This document shows positions 1-6,115 of a DNA stretch of 11,878 bases, in pieces. The translations under genes and the position numbers were made by a program. Below the pieces are notes generated by a model, which searched no databases, was not told the DNA's origin, and saw nothing but the letters and a program-made list of their open reading frames with translations. Numbering within the stretch: position 1 is the first letter of the stretch; each line of letters begins with the position of its first letter. The stretch comes from Pyrodictiaceae archaeon (GTDB lineage: Archaea > Thermoproteota > Thermoprotei_A > Sulfolobales > Pyrodictiaceae). Location: assembly GCA_027033675.1 (NCBI GenBank), contig JALVKZ010000152.1, positions 1 through 11,878 on the forward strand, given 5' to 3'.

Positions 1-819
1 GATTCCGGGAAGACATGGCTCAGTATCGGTTTGGGTCTTGTTGCTAAGCGGCGTGGTCTCAGCGTTGGTATGTATAAGCCTGTAGCAGGGCATAGCTTCT
101 GGAACAAGTTCAGCTCCATTATCGAGTCTAAGAAGCGTGGCATATTGCTCGGGAACGATGTACTCATGTACGAGGAGTATCTTGGCACATTAGATGATCC
201 AGGCTTAGTGAACCCTATTGATTTATTGGTAGCGTATCCCGATCCCTTGGTGCTTCATGGTTTTAGCGAGTACATGTTATCCGTATCTAGCCTAGAAAAG
301 TCGCTTGTAATGGCGCGAGTAACTAGGTGTACCAGCAAAACTGACACACGTCATTACGTATTTGTTGAGAATCTCTCCTTGGTTCCCAGTGCTGCTAGGC
401 AGAAGCTAGTAGAGCTAGCTAGGTTGCTGGGAGCAGAGAGATCCGGTGCTAAATCGTTTCTAGGGTTCCTGGCTTCTAGCAAGGCATCTATGCTTCTTGA
501 GGAGTGCAGGAAGCGCATAAGCGCTGGGAAGGACGTTATCATTATAGAGTCTTTCTCTGATTCCTTGTTGCCTTATAGTGGAGTTGAGAATAGTGTTGAT
601 TTCCTTGTCCTAGTTGCACCTGGTAAGGCCCTTGTATTCACCGGGGAGAAACTGAGGCAAGCAATAGAATTGCTAGGAGATAGGAGTATTAGGTCGAGTA
701 GCTTGTTATCGGTAGCACGTTATAGCGCTTATATTGTCGCAGATGTCCCGCCAGCAAGGTCTCCTCGAGAACTCGGCGAGTCGCTAGAGAAAAGCGAGAT
801 AGCTAGGATAATCGCTTAA
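1..819 (+). CDS. P-loop ATPase/GTPase of unknown function, 5' end missing
   Basis: The reading frame is open from base 1, and the first visible residues are DSGKT followed by a hydrophobic helix. This is the end of a Walker A loop, so the true start lies outside the window and the TTG at 31 is not the start. About 272 residues remain. Next comes RGLSVGMYKPVAGHSFW, a typical strand after the P-loop helix in SIMIBI-class or dethiobiotin-synthetase-like ATPases. A hydrophobic strand ending in acid (DVIIIESFSD, near residues 178-187) could be a Walker B element, and SVDFLVLVAPGKALVFTG resembles the nucleotide-base-binding strand region. It resembles uncharacterised archaeal proteins annotated as predicted P-loop ATPase/GTPase. 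Substrate and partner are unknown. It is followed on the same strand after 39 bp by alaX, so they may be co-transcribed. The stop is TAA at 817-819. Confidence 0.75.
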   Translation, partial: DSGKTWLSIGLGLVAKRRGLSVGMYKPVAGHSFWNKFSSIIESKKRGILLGNDVLMYEEYLGTLDDPGLVNPIDLLVAYPDPLVLHGFSEYMLSVSSLEKSLVMARVTRCTSKTDTRHYVFVENLSLVPSAARQKLVELARLLGAERSGAKSFLGFLASSKASMLLEECRKRISAGKDVIIIESFSDSLLPYSGVENSVDFLVLVAPGKALVFTGEKLRQAIELLGDRSIRSSSLLSVARYSAYIVADVPPARSPRELGESLEKSEIARIIA

Positions 820-858
820 GACAGTAAAAGTGTAGTAAACTACGTGGTGACCTAAGTA

Positions 859-1584
859 ATGCCTGCTAAGCTTCTCTTCCAGCAGGATAGCTATATGCGT
901 GAGTTTGACGCAGTTGTTACAAGGATCGAGAACAACAAGGTCTTTCTTGATGCTACGGCTTTTCACCCAAGACCGAGTGGGGGCCTTGACGCAGATACTG
1001 GTAAGCTAATAGCAGAGAATGGGGTTGAGCTACGAGTAGTAGACACGGTTATGGATAATGGTGACGTAGCCCACATAGTTGAGGGAGATTTCGAGGCCAT
1101 AGTGCCTGGTATAGGGGTTCATGGTGTTATTGATTGGGATCGCCGGTATAGAATGATGCAGTTGCATACAGCTAGTCATGTGCTCGCAGCAGTGCTTTAC
1201 AATAAGTATGGTGCTCGCGTCACTGGTGGACATATTTCACCAGATGCTGCCCGTGATGACTTCGAGATACAGGTAGATGATTGGAAGAAAGCAATTATTG
1301 ATGCGGTTGAGGAGACTAATAACATCATACGGAGATGCATCGAGGTTAAGGTTTACTGGCTTCCGCGTGAGGAGGCGCTCCGCATTCCTGGTATAGTTAA
1401 GCTAGCTGACAGACTCCCGCCGAGTGTTGAGAAACTTCGTATAGTTGAGATACCTGGTGTCGATATACAAGCTGATGGAGGACCACATGTTAAGAATACT
1501 TGTGAGATACCTGGGATAAAGATAATTAAGCTTGAGAGCAGGGGGAGAAGGAGGAAACGAGTATACTACACTCTTTTCCCTTAA
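859..1584 (+). CDS. alaX: Stand-alone alanyl-tRNA editing protein, AlaX family (AlaX-M type)
   Basis: Hydrolyses Ser-tRNA(Ala) (and possibly Gly-tRNA(Ala)) made by mistake by alanyl-tRNA synthetase; cytosolic. The 241 residues show the AlaX-M order: an N-terminal beta domain with a glycine-rich motif (PSGGLDADTG, 39-48), then the editing domain with the zinc motif HTASH (H103, H107) and a second motif DGGPHVKNT (206-214). The usual second motif is CGGTH, with Cys and His as zinc ligands. Here H210 is kept, the Cys position is D206 and the Thr position is P209. Length fits AlaX-M rather than the short form (about 160) or the long form with a C-terminal domain. The C-terminus is basic (RGRRRKR), plausible for RNA contact. 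The ATG at 859 is preceded by GGTGA at 846-850, eight bases away, which supports this start. It is convergent with the M50 protease gene, 14 bp apart. Confidence 0.92.
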   Translation: MPAKLLFQQDSYMREFDAVVTRIENNKVFLDATAFHPRPSGGLDADTGKLIAENGVELRVVDTVMDNGDVAHIVEGDFEAIVPGIGVHGVIDWDRRYRMMQLHTASHVLAAVLYNKYGARVTGGHISPDAARDDFEIQVDDWKKAIIDAVEETNNIIRRCIEVKVYWLPREEALRIPGIVKLADRLPPSVEKLRIVEIPGVDIQADGGPHVKNTCEIPGIKIIKLESRGRRRKRVYYTLFP

Positions 1585-1598
1585 GGGGGAAAGAAGAG
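1571..1598. terminator. Imperfect hairpin between convergent genes, possible bidirectional terminator
   Basis: CTCTT (1571-1575) pairs with AAGAG (1594-1598), and TTCCC (1576-1580) pairs with GGGAA (1587-1591). A two-base bulge lies on the 3' arm and the loop is TTAAGG. The core CCCTTAAGGG is a perfect 10-bp palindrome. The hairpin contains the alaX stop codon and ends just before the protease stop. Crenarchaeal termination depends mainly on T-rich tracts, so a role as a terminator or RNA 3'-end stabiliser is inferred. Confidence 0.4.
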
Positions 1599-2195
1599 CT
1601 ATATGGTTGTGACAGCTAGGTATGCTGCAACTAATATCATTATCATCCAGACTGCTAGGTTTCTTCTAAATATCTTAGAGCCGTCCAGCGGGTAGAATGG
1701 TAGGAGGTTGAAGAGCGCAAACCAGGCATTTATGCCAGCAAATCCTGAGATGAATCCGCTATATCCCGGTATAGTGGGTCTTAGTACGGCAGCAATTATG
1801 GCTAGAGCGATATTCGTTGCCGGGCCAGCTACAGCTATGTTCTCCTCGCGGGGAGTGCCCCAACAGAACGCTATCTTGACATAGCCCGGGGCGAGTATCA
1901 CGAAGGGTATGCCTGCGCTCACCAGGAGCCCGGAGAAGAATGTTACTAATAGCCCTGTCTTTGAGAGTGTGAACCTGGCAAAGCAGGACTCCTTGGCGGC
2001 TACATATCTATGAGCGTACTCGTGAAGTATGAAGCCTATTATGGCTCCGAGTAGTACTCCCCCAGCTATCCCGAGAGGATGGTGCACTACATTAACTAGA
2101 TTCTTCCCTTCGAACCCGAAGGCGATTGCAAGGACGGCTATGGCTATGGAGGCAGGCTCAGGCAGCTCTATTTCCTCTCTACCAAGGGTGTACAA
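1599..2195 (-). CDS. M50-family (site-2 protease-like) membrane zinc metalloprotease
   Basis: A polytopic membrane protein of 198 residues with the M50 signature. HEYAH (58-62) is the HExxH zinc and catalytic motif, placed at the end of a hydrophobic segment. NLLPFYPLDG (163-172) is the conserved Nx2Px2PLDG motif whose Asp171 supplies the third zinc ligand. Between them GPATNIALAI (124-133) forms the usual small-residue membrane helix. There is no PDZ or CBS domain, so this is a minimal form. Members cut membrane proteins within or next to the bilayer; the substrate here is unknown. The start is TTG at 2195, the first start codon after an in-frame TAG. GGAGG sits 11 bases upstream and overlaps the stop codon of the NAD kinase gene, 15 bp away, indicating a two-gene operon with translational coupling. 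Confidence 0.88.
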   Translation of the reverse strand: MYTLGREEIELPEPASIAIAVLAIAFGFEGKNLVNVVHHPLGIAGGVLLGAIIGFILHEYAHRYVAAKESCFARFTLSKTGLLVTFFSGLLVSAGIPFVILAPGYVKIAFCWGTPREENIAVAGPATNIALAIIAAVLRPTIPGYSGFISGFAGINAWFALFNLLPFYPLDGSKIFRRNLAVWMIMILVAAYLAVTTI

Positions 2196-2206
2196 GGGTA
2201 ACCAAT

Positions 2207-2211
2207 CCTCC
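2207..2211 (-). promoter_or_regulatory. Shine-Dalgarno GGAGG of the M50 protease, overlapping the NAD kinase stop
   Basis: On the minus strand the sequence reads TAGGAGG. TAG (2213-2211) ends the NAD kinase and GGAGG (2211-2207) is the ribosome-binding site for the TTG start at 2195. This decides the start of the protease and suggests termination-reinitiation coupling. Confidence 0.7.
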
Positions 2212-3371
2212 TACTCAACCTTCATGACGTATTCCTCGCCATAATCAACTACTACGCGAATATAACCTCGTAGATCCCTGTCTAGCTTAGAGTCGCCAGT
2301 GTCCACCCTTAGTTTCCTAAGCCGTGCTATTTTTGAACGAGTCGCTATAACTATTATGTTCTCCTTTCCCACTAGTCTGACTATGCGTGGAGAAATCTGC
2401 TGGTTTCCTCGGCCAAGTATGTAGCCCTGTCCCCCTATTGGCGAAACAATTATCTTTGCTTTTCCACCTCTCTTGACATGGTTGCTAACAATATTGTATA
2501 GTGTTTTCTCGTCAACATCACTTGCAATAAGCCTACCATTGTGGTATACATCAACCCCTAGCAGTGTCTTTGGAGCCCTCATTAGCTCAGCTATTTTTGC
2601 TGTAGTTGAGCCGGGTCCTAGCACATAGAGAGTACAGTGCTCCATGCTCTCTACTATATAGCGGGCAATGGCTTCTTTATTCTCCTCCTCATCGGGCGTT
2701 GCAGGGCTTGGTTGCTTAGAGGAGCCGACGAGAAACCTGCTACATGGAGTGCGTGCGTATCCGTAGAGTCTCACGCGGAGCTCTCCACGCCTAAACGCCT
2801 CCTCGTCTATATCTAGTACCTCTGCTTCGCAAGTTGCTGGGTTCTCAAGCCATTCGTGTAAGACGTGTGCAGCTGCTCTCGGATTCTCTGCGAAGACCGA
2901 GCTGTACATCTTTACTCCTCCAGGTACCCCGAGTAAAGGTATATCTGTATTCCGGAATCGTTCTAGTGCAGAGAGAATGTCTCGTGCAGTTCCATCGCCG
3001 CCGACAAACACCACTAACTTAGCCCCCTCTCGGAGACAATTAGTGACTGTCCTCTTGGTATCCTCGGCCTTTGTTGGGAACGACTCGTACTTGTAAACTA
3101 TGAGGGGGCTCTGGTATCCTTCGCTTCTTAGCTCGTCCTCCCCCATCAACCCATTAGCGGTAAGCAATACAACTTTATCTAGCACCCCGATCCTCTTAGC
3201 CTCAGCTATGAACTCCCTAGCCCTACTAGGAGCAATCAATCTTGCTCCACGTTGAAGGGCCCCAAGCCCCGCCTCCCCATCACTACCCTTAAGGCCTAGG
3301 GGTCCACCTATTCCCGCCAACGGGTTAATAACGAAACATATTTTCTTCACGTTAGCCCCGGTTTCGCTCAC
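2211..3371 (-). CDS. ATP-NAD kinase family protein (archaeal COG3199 type)
   Basis: Phosphorylates NAD to NADP using ATP or polyphosphate; cytosolic. The NAD/diacylglycerol-kinase fold is shown by NPLAG (16-20) followed by the glycine-rich GIGGPLGLKGSDG, by GGDGTARD (124-131), the hallmark catalytic/ATP motif, and by GVPGGVKMYSSVFA (148-161), which is typical of this long archaeal/AcoX-like branch. LGPGSTTAKIAELM (251-264) and SPIGGQGYILGRGNQQIS (310-327) are also conserved in the branch. The length of 386 residues fits this family and exceeds the canonical NadK (about 250-300). The longest start is GTG at 3371 without a clear ribosome-binding site; an internal GTG at 3350 would begin directly at the first strand (KKICFVINP) and may be the real start. 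It is divergent from nadM, the enzyme that makes its substrate, and upstream of the M50 protease. True in vivo substrate preference cannot be read from the sequence. Confidence 0.85.
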   Translation of the reverse strand: MSETGANVKKICFVINPLAGIGGPLGLKGSDGEAGLGALQRGARLIAPSRAREFIAEAKRIGVLDKVVLLTANGLMGEDELRSEGYQSPLIVYKYESFPTKAEDTKRTVTNCLREGAKLVVFVGGDGTARDILSALERFRNTDIPLLGVPGGVKMYSSVFAENPRAAAHVLHEWLENPATCEAEVLDIDEEAFRRGELRVRLYGYARTPCSRFLVGSSKQPSPATPDEEENKEAIARYIVESMEHCTLYVLGPGSTTAKIAELMRAPKTLLGVDVYHNGRLIASDVDEKTLYNIVSNHVKRGGKAKIIVSPIGGQGYILGRGNQQISPRIVRLVGKENIIVIATRSKIARLRKLRVDTGDSKLDRDLRGYIRVVVDYGEEYVMKVE

Positions 3372-3421
3372 CGTGTGGAGCTAATTAGATTAGTTTTTCT
3401 TGTTCCGGCCAAGAATCCTAG
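3372..3421. promoter_or_regulatory. Short divergent intergenic region between NAD kinase and nadM
   Basis: The 50 bp between the two divergent NAD(P) genes must hold both promoters unless one starts inside the other. The A/T-rich stretch 3381-3399 (CTAATTAGAT followed by TAGTTTTTC) is the only TATA-like material. Placed about 26 bases ahead, it would give near-leaderless transcripts: about 3419 for nadM, and about 3358 for the NAD kinase if it uses the GTG at 3350. Confidence 0.35.
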
Positions 3422-4024
3422 ATGGTGTGCTCCGGGTGGCTACAAGCCTTGAGCAGTGATACACGCAGAGTATTATTCTTTGGACGCTTTCAGCCATTCC
3501 ATTATGGTCACTTTGAGGCCTTAAAGTGGCTCCTGAAGCGCTTTGATGAGGTAGTTGTACTTGTCGGGATGAGTGATGAGAGCCATACCTGGCTGAACCC
3601 CTTTACCGCGGGTGAGAGATTACTAATGATACACGAAACGATCAAGTGGAGCAGGATGGAAGCATCAAGGGTAGTTACGGCGACTATTCACACTCTTAGA
3701 ATCTTCAAGGGAAACGCGCTGTACGTCTTATCTTTTGTTCCTCCGGTAATAGCTGTTGCCACAGCCAATCCTGCCGTTGCACGTGCTTTTCGCGATGCAG
3801 GAGTAGAGACCGTGACGCCTCCGCTTCTGCGCCGAGACAAATGGCGCGGCGAAACAGTGCGCTGCAAACTACTAACGGGGAGCGATGACTGGCGTAGCCT
3901 TGTTCCACCGCCAGTAGTTAATATTCTTGAGAGAATTGATGCAGCTCAGAGGCTACGCGATATCGTAGCCGATCGCCTAGAAGAGACGATCAATGCTTGT
4001 AAGAAGCTAGAGCAACAAGCATAG
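3422..4024 (+). CDS. nadM: Archaeal-type nicotinamide-nucleotide adenylyltransferase
   Basis: Joins NMN (or nicotinate mononucleotide) with ATP to give NAD and pyrophosphate. GRFQPFHYGH (21-30) contains the HxGH nucleotidyltransferase motif (H27-H30). SHTWLNPFTAGERLLMI (54-70) and TANPAVARAF (114-123) follow the archaeal NadM pattern, and LVPPPVVNILERIDAAQRLR (160-179) matches the conserved C-terminal segment. The usual SGTxIR ATP-binding motif is altered to WRGETVR (141-147). The protein is about 30 residues longer than typical NadM (about 170): some 16 residues precede the first strand, and there is a C-terminal helix rich in charged residues. The start may instead be TTG at 3449, with GGTGG nine bases ahead, giving SSDTRRVLFFGRFQPF; the ATG at 3422 would be near-leaderless. 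The last 79 bp overlap the convergent winged-helix gene. Confidence 0.88.
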   Translation: MVCSGWLQALSSDTRRVLFFGRFQPFHYGHFEALKWLLKRFDEVVVLVGMSDESHTWLNPFTAGERLLMIHETIKWSRMEASRVVTATIHTLRIFKGNALYVLSFVPPVIAVATANPAVARAFRDAGVETVTPPLLRRDKWRGETVRCKLLTGSDDWRSLVPPPVVNILERIDAAQRLRDIVADRLEETINACKKLEQQA

Positions 4025-4539
4025 CACTTCCTCGCCCTAAAAAGCGCTATGGCCTCGTTCCCTGCTCCTACAAAGCCCTTTACAATATTTGATAACTCGT
4101 TCTGAAGCTCTGGCGGTACGCCAGGGAACTCTATATGAGAATTACTGGAATACCCAATCGCTATGAGGAGTTCGGGGTCTCCAAGCAACATGATAAGCTT
4201 ATCTCGTAAAAAGAGAATATTTACATCACTGATATCGCAAGGAATTACTGAGACTGTAAAGCCATGCGAGTCGAAGCACTTGATTAGCTTAAGGAACATG
4301 CTAGCACGGCTAGTCAAGCTTGACCCTGCACGTGTAACCCTTACTAAGCCGAGGGTTTCAAGAGTCTTTATCAAGTTTCTTGTTTTCTTATCTCCTAGTC
4401 CCAGTATTCGTGATAGTATGGTTCGCCCAACAGGCTCAAAGTCCCTTATAACTAGAAGAGCTGAAACTAGCTCGGAGACACTATACTTGGAGCCTAGTAT
4501 TATTTCCAAAAACTCATTTATTTCAAGCTTGCACATCAT
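3946..4539 (-). CDS. Winged-helix DNA-binding protein with an uncharacterised C-terminal domain
   Basis: Residues about 20-75 read as a winged helix: a helix (VSELVSALLVIRDF), a helix-turn-helix (GRTILSRILGLGDKKTRNLIKTLETLGL, 38-65) and a wing (VRVTRAGSSLTSRA). The rest, about 85-180, is a mixed alpha/beta domain (TVSVIPCDISDVNILFL, LLIAIGYSSNSHIEF) that resembles the crenarchaeal domain of unknown function that follows such HTH modules (DUF4443-like; tentative). Likely a transcription regulator, ligand unknown. The start is ATG at 4539, overlapping the upstream gene's stop as ATGA, with GAGGAG about 12 bases ahead, so the two are translationally coupled. The last 26 codons lie antisense to the end of nadM, and the tail there (Cys/Ser/Arg-rich) may be a weakly constrained extension. 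Confidence 0.68.
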   Translation of the reverse strand: MMCKLEINEFLEIILGSKYSVSELVSALLVIRDFEPVGRTILSRILGLGDKKTRNLIKTLETLGLVRVTRAGSSLTSRASMFLKLIKCFDSHGFTVSVIPCDISDVNILFLRDKLIMLLGDPELLIAIGYSSNSHIEFPGVPPELQNELSNIVKGFVGAGNEAIALFRARKCYACCSSFLQALIVSSRRSATISRSL

Positions 4540-4850
4540 TTGTCTCTCTCTCCTCGCTTAAGGAACCTAGGCTCCTCAAGGCCAGAATACTTGTCAAGTA
4601 TTCTCAACCACTCTTCCTCATCTATCTCGACGCCTTGTTCCAAGAGAAAGGAAGCCAGCGATCGAGGATCAATGTCCTTGTCAAGAATCTTCTTCTCAAT
4701 ATCGCTCCAAGAAGGACGTGCCCGTATACCAGCCTCATAGTAAAGCCATTCAACAACCTCTTGCAAAGATACGCCTTGGTGCTTAGCAGTCTGGATAAGC
4801 ATACGTTTTATCTCCTTCTCCGCGAGTAAACGCATAATACGCTTACTCAA
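4536..4850 (-). CDS. Small charged helical protein of unknown function
   Basis: 104 residues, not recognised. It looks all-helical: an N-terminal segment (MRLLAEKEIKRMLIQTAKHQG) followed by SLQEVVEWLYYEAGIRARPSWSD, then an acidic helix pair around EEEWLRILDKYSGLEEP and a basic tail (KRGERDK). It has no cysteine, no signal peptide and no membrane segment. The start is TTG at 4850, supported by GGGGGAGG at 4867-4860 nine bases upstream; an ATG at 4835 (MRLLAEKE) is the alternative. The last bases overlap the start of the winged-helix gene (ATGA at 4539-4536), so it may act with that regulator. The 109 bp upstream (4851-4959) hold no gene that I can see. Confidence 0.68.
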   Translation of the reverse strand: MSKRIMRLLAEKEIKRMLIQTAKHQGVSLQEVVEWLYYEAGIRARPSWSDIEKKILDKDIDPRSLASFLLEQGVEIDEEEWLRILDKYSGLEEPRFLKRGERDK

Positions 4851-4959
4851 GGCGAAGAGCCTCCCCCGGTCCGTGAATACGTCATAGCCCCTCTTTTCGC
4901 AGTGGGCTTAGCTAGAGGCCCCGGTCATCGGCCACTCGTCGAAGTAGTCTAAAGGAGAC

Positions 4960-5382
4960 TTATTTATTCATACTTCGATGACTATGTGGTGCAAGGTTAA
5001 TGTTCTTTACGGGTAACTTGAGATAGTCTGCTACGCGTTGAGCTACCCAAGCATAGTGTGGATCCCCATCACTATATCTTAGCTTTAGCTTACGATATAC
5101 TGCGCGGAAGAGTATTTCACCGGTATCGGAGTAAACCTCTATGTAGCCCTTAACATGGCCACGGAGATTTCGGACAAGATGTACTTGTACTAGGTACCAC
5201 CCTTCTGGGACATCGATATATATGTGATAAGCTTCTCCCCGGGAATAAATAGGCCTCGTTGGTTGTTGCAAACGAGGACGAGGCTCCTTGACCTCACCCT
5301 TACTTGATACCAGAATTACGAGATCACGTACGGCGTGTTTACCGCTCCTACTCTTGCTTTTCTCTACACGAGCCTCTAGCAC
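4960..5382 (-). CDS. Conserved-looking beta-rich protein of unknown function
   Basis: 140 residues, not recognised. The N-terminal 45 residues are basic and Pro-rich (KSKSRSGKHAVRD, EPRPRLQQPTRP) and may be flexible. A beta-rich core follows: AYHIYIDVPEGWYLVQVHLV (51-70), HVKGYIEVYSDTGEILFRAV and KLKLRYSDGDPHYAWVAQRV, ending in an amphipathic helix (AQRVADYLKLP). There is no membrane segment and no cysteine pair. The start is GTG at 5382, with GGTGAG at 5393-5388 five bases ahead; this site overlaps the TGA of the preceding gene. Six bases separate the two genes, so they are very likely co-expressed and translationally coupled. The two-gene pairing suggests a joint role, but nothing indicates which. 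Confidence 0.66.
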   Translation of the reverse strand: MLEARVEKSKSRSGKHAVRDLVILVSSKGEVKEPRPRLQQPTRPIYSRGEAYHIYIDVPEGWYLVQVHLVRNLRGHVKGYIEVYSDTGEILFRAVYRKLKLRYSDGDPHYAWVAQRVADYLKLPVKNINLAPHSHRSMNK

Positions 5383-5387
5383 TGCTT

Positions 5388-5393
5388 CTCACC
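5388..5393 (-). promoter_or_regulatory. Shine-Dalgarno GGTGAG overlapping the upstream stop codon
   Basis: The minus strand reads CGGTGAGAAGCAGTG. TGA (5391-5389) ends the 76-residue gene, and the same bases form GGTGA, complementary to the 16S rRNA tail, five bases ahead of the GTG start at 5382. It fixes the start of the 140-residue protein and implies coupling. Confidence 0.6.
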
Positions 5394-5619
5394 GTTGTTC
5401 AATAACTAGTACAGAGCTTTTCCTCCTTAGCTCAGCATCTTGATCGAGCACGAGAACACGTATATCTTTAACTAGCGTGGTGGGTAGAAGCGTTGTCACC
5501 TTAGCCTCTACGACCCGTATATCCTTATAGACTCTTTCGTCAATTAGTTTACCGTTATCATCGTATTTGTGCACAATGATTTCCTTTTCTCCCTGGAACC
5601 ACGTCAATATAGTCCTCAA
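5389..5619 (-). CDS. Small beta-rich protein of unknown function
   Basis: 76 residues, not recognised. It consists of alternating strands (EKEIIVHKYDDNGKLIDERVY, IRVVEAKVTTLLPTTLVKDIRVLVLD) and a basic Arg/Lys stretch (AELRRKSS) before a final strand (VLVIEQ). It is soluble, without cysteines. TTG at 5619 is the first possible start after an in-frame TAA; GGGGA lies a few bases ahead. It sits 30 bp after the HTH/Zn-ribbon gene and 6 bp before the 140-residue protein, in the middle of a minus-strand run of small genes. Confidence 0.6.
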   Translation of the reverse strand: MRTILTWFQGEKEIIVHKYDDNGKLIDERVYKDIRVVEAKVTTLLPTTLVKDIRVLVLDQDAELRRKSSVLVIEQR

Positions 5620-5649
5620 TACTGTTCCCCGTGAGAATTAGCACCTAGG

Positions 5650-5970
5650 TTAAGTCTCTATATAGAATTTCGGGGGCTCTATGCGCTGGCTCTTGCACCG
5701 AGGACACCTACTAGGCTTCCGGGGCTCACGTAGATCCTTAAACACGTATCCACAGTCTCTGCACCGAGGAGGAATCATGTATAATACTGCTCTGCCTCCG
5801 TACCTTCTGCGAAGAGTCTTTGCAATATGTTTTAGGTGTTCGTAGACTTCCGTTTCGCCGCGATAAGGGTCAAGTCTCACGGCTTCAGCTATCTCTCTAG
5901 CAGTTAATGGGTGACGTGATTCCATAAGAACTCTTATTATTTTCTCCCTAATGGTTTCTTCTAAGCTCAT
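5650..5970 (-). CDS. Predicted transcriptional regulator, winged HTH fused to Zn ribbon (COG3357-like)
   Basis: From ATG at 5970 the protein has 106 residues. Residues about 1-60 form a winged helix (LEETIREKIIRVLMES, then PLTAREIAEAV as the HTH, then TEVYEHLKHIAKTLRRRYG), followed by a strand (RAVLYMIPP). A zinc ribbon comes next: C70-x2-C73 (CRDC) and C89-x2-C92 (CPRC), with the basic linker REPRKPSR. This HTH plus Zn-ribbon build is a known archaeal regulator family of unknown targets. GAGGT lies eight bases before the ATG, which favours it over a TTG at 5976. It heads a run of small minus-strand genes and may be autoregulatory (inference). Confidence 0.85.
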   Translation of the reverse strand: MSLEETIREKIIRVLMESRHPLTAREIAEAVRLDPYRGETEVYEHLKHIAKTLRRRYGGRAVLYMIPPRCRDCGYVFKDLREPRKPSRCPRCKSQRIEPPKFYIET

Positions 5971-5994
5971 CTTCAAGACCTCTAGCCAATGTTT

Positions 5995-6002
5995 CTTAAA
6001 AG
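5995..6002 (-). promoter_or_regulatory. TATA-like box upstream of the HTH/Zn-ribbon gene
   Basis: The minus strand reads CTTTTAAG, an archaeal TATA-like element centred about 28 bases before the ATG at 5970. Spacing of about 26 would place transcription start almost at the ATG, which conflicts with use of the GAGGT site, so support is modest. It could drive the minus-strand gene run from 5970 to 3946. Confidence 0.35.
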
Positions 6003-6076
6003 CATCCTTTGTATAGCATCTACGGGCTAGGTCTCTTTTGTTGTACAGGGGATAATCTTAGGAGAAGTATTGAGGC

Positions 6077-6100
6077 TTCACATCTTTCAGAGGATGTGAA
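6077..6100. repeat. Perfect 8-bp inverted repeat with 8-bp spacer
   Basis: TTCACATC (6077-6084) and GATGTGAA (6093-6100) are exact reverse complements around TTTCAGAG. The repeat lies 15 bp downstream of the ESCRT-III-like gene stop and about 75-100 bp upstream of the TATA-like box of the HTH/Zn-ribbon gene. It could be an RNA hairpin at the end of the first gene or an operator for a dimeric regulator. No T-run follows on the minus strand. Confidence 0.55.
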
Positions 6101-6115
6101 TGCGTTGTTAATAAC

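Noticed and set aside
31..33. TTG at 31 as start of the first gene
   Set aside because: The frame upstream to base 1 encodes the end of a Walker A motif (DSGKT), so the gene begins before the window.
832..843. Palindrome GTAGT-AA-ACTAC before alaX
   Set aside because: The arms are only 5 bp and nothing else nearby supports an operator; it is likely chance in A/T-rich spacer.
4163..4561. 132-residue plus-strand frame opposite the winged-helix gene
   Set aside because: It is Ser/Arg-rich and antisense to a gene with clear HTH pattern and coupled start; it is a shadow frame.
4851..4959. Possible small RNA in the 109-bp gap upstream of the 104-residue gene
   Set aside because: A GATGAC string resembles a C box, but no D box or second box pair is found at proper spacing, and no tRNA-like fold was evident.
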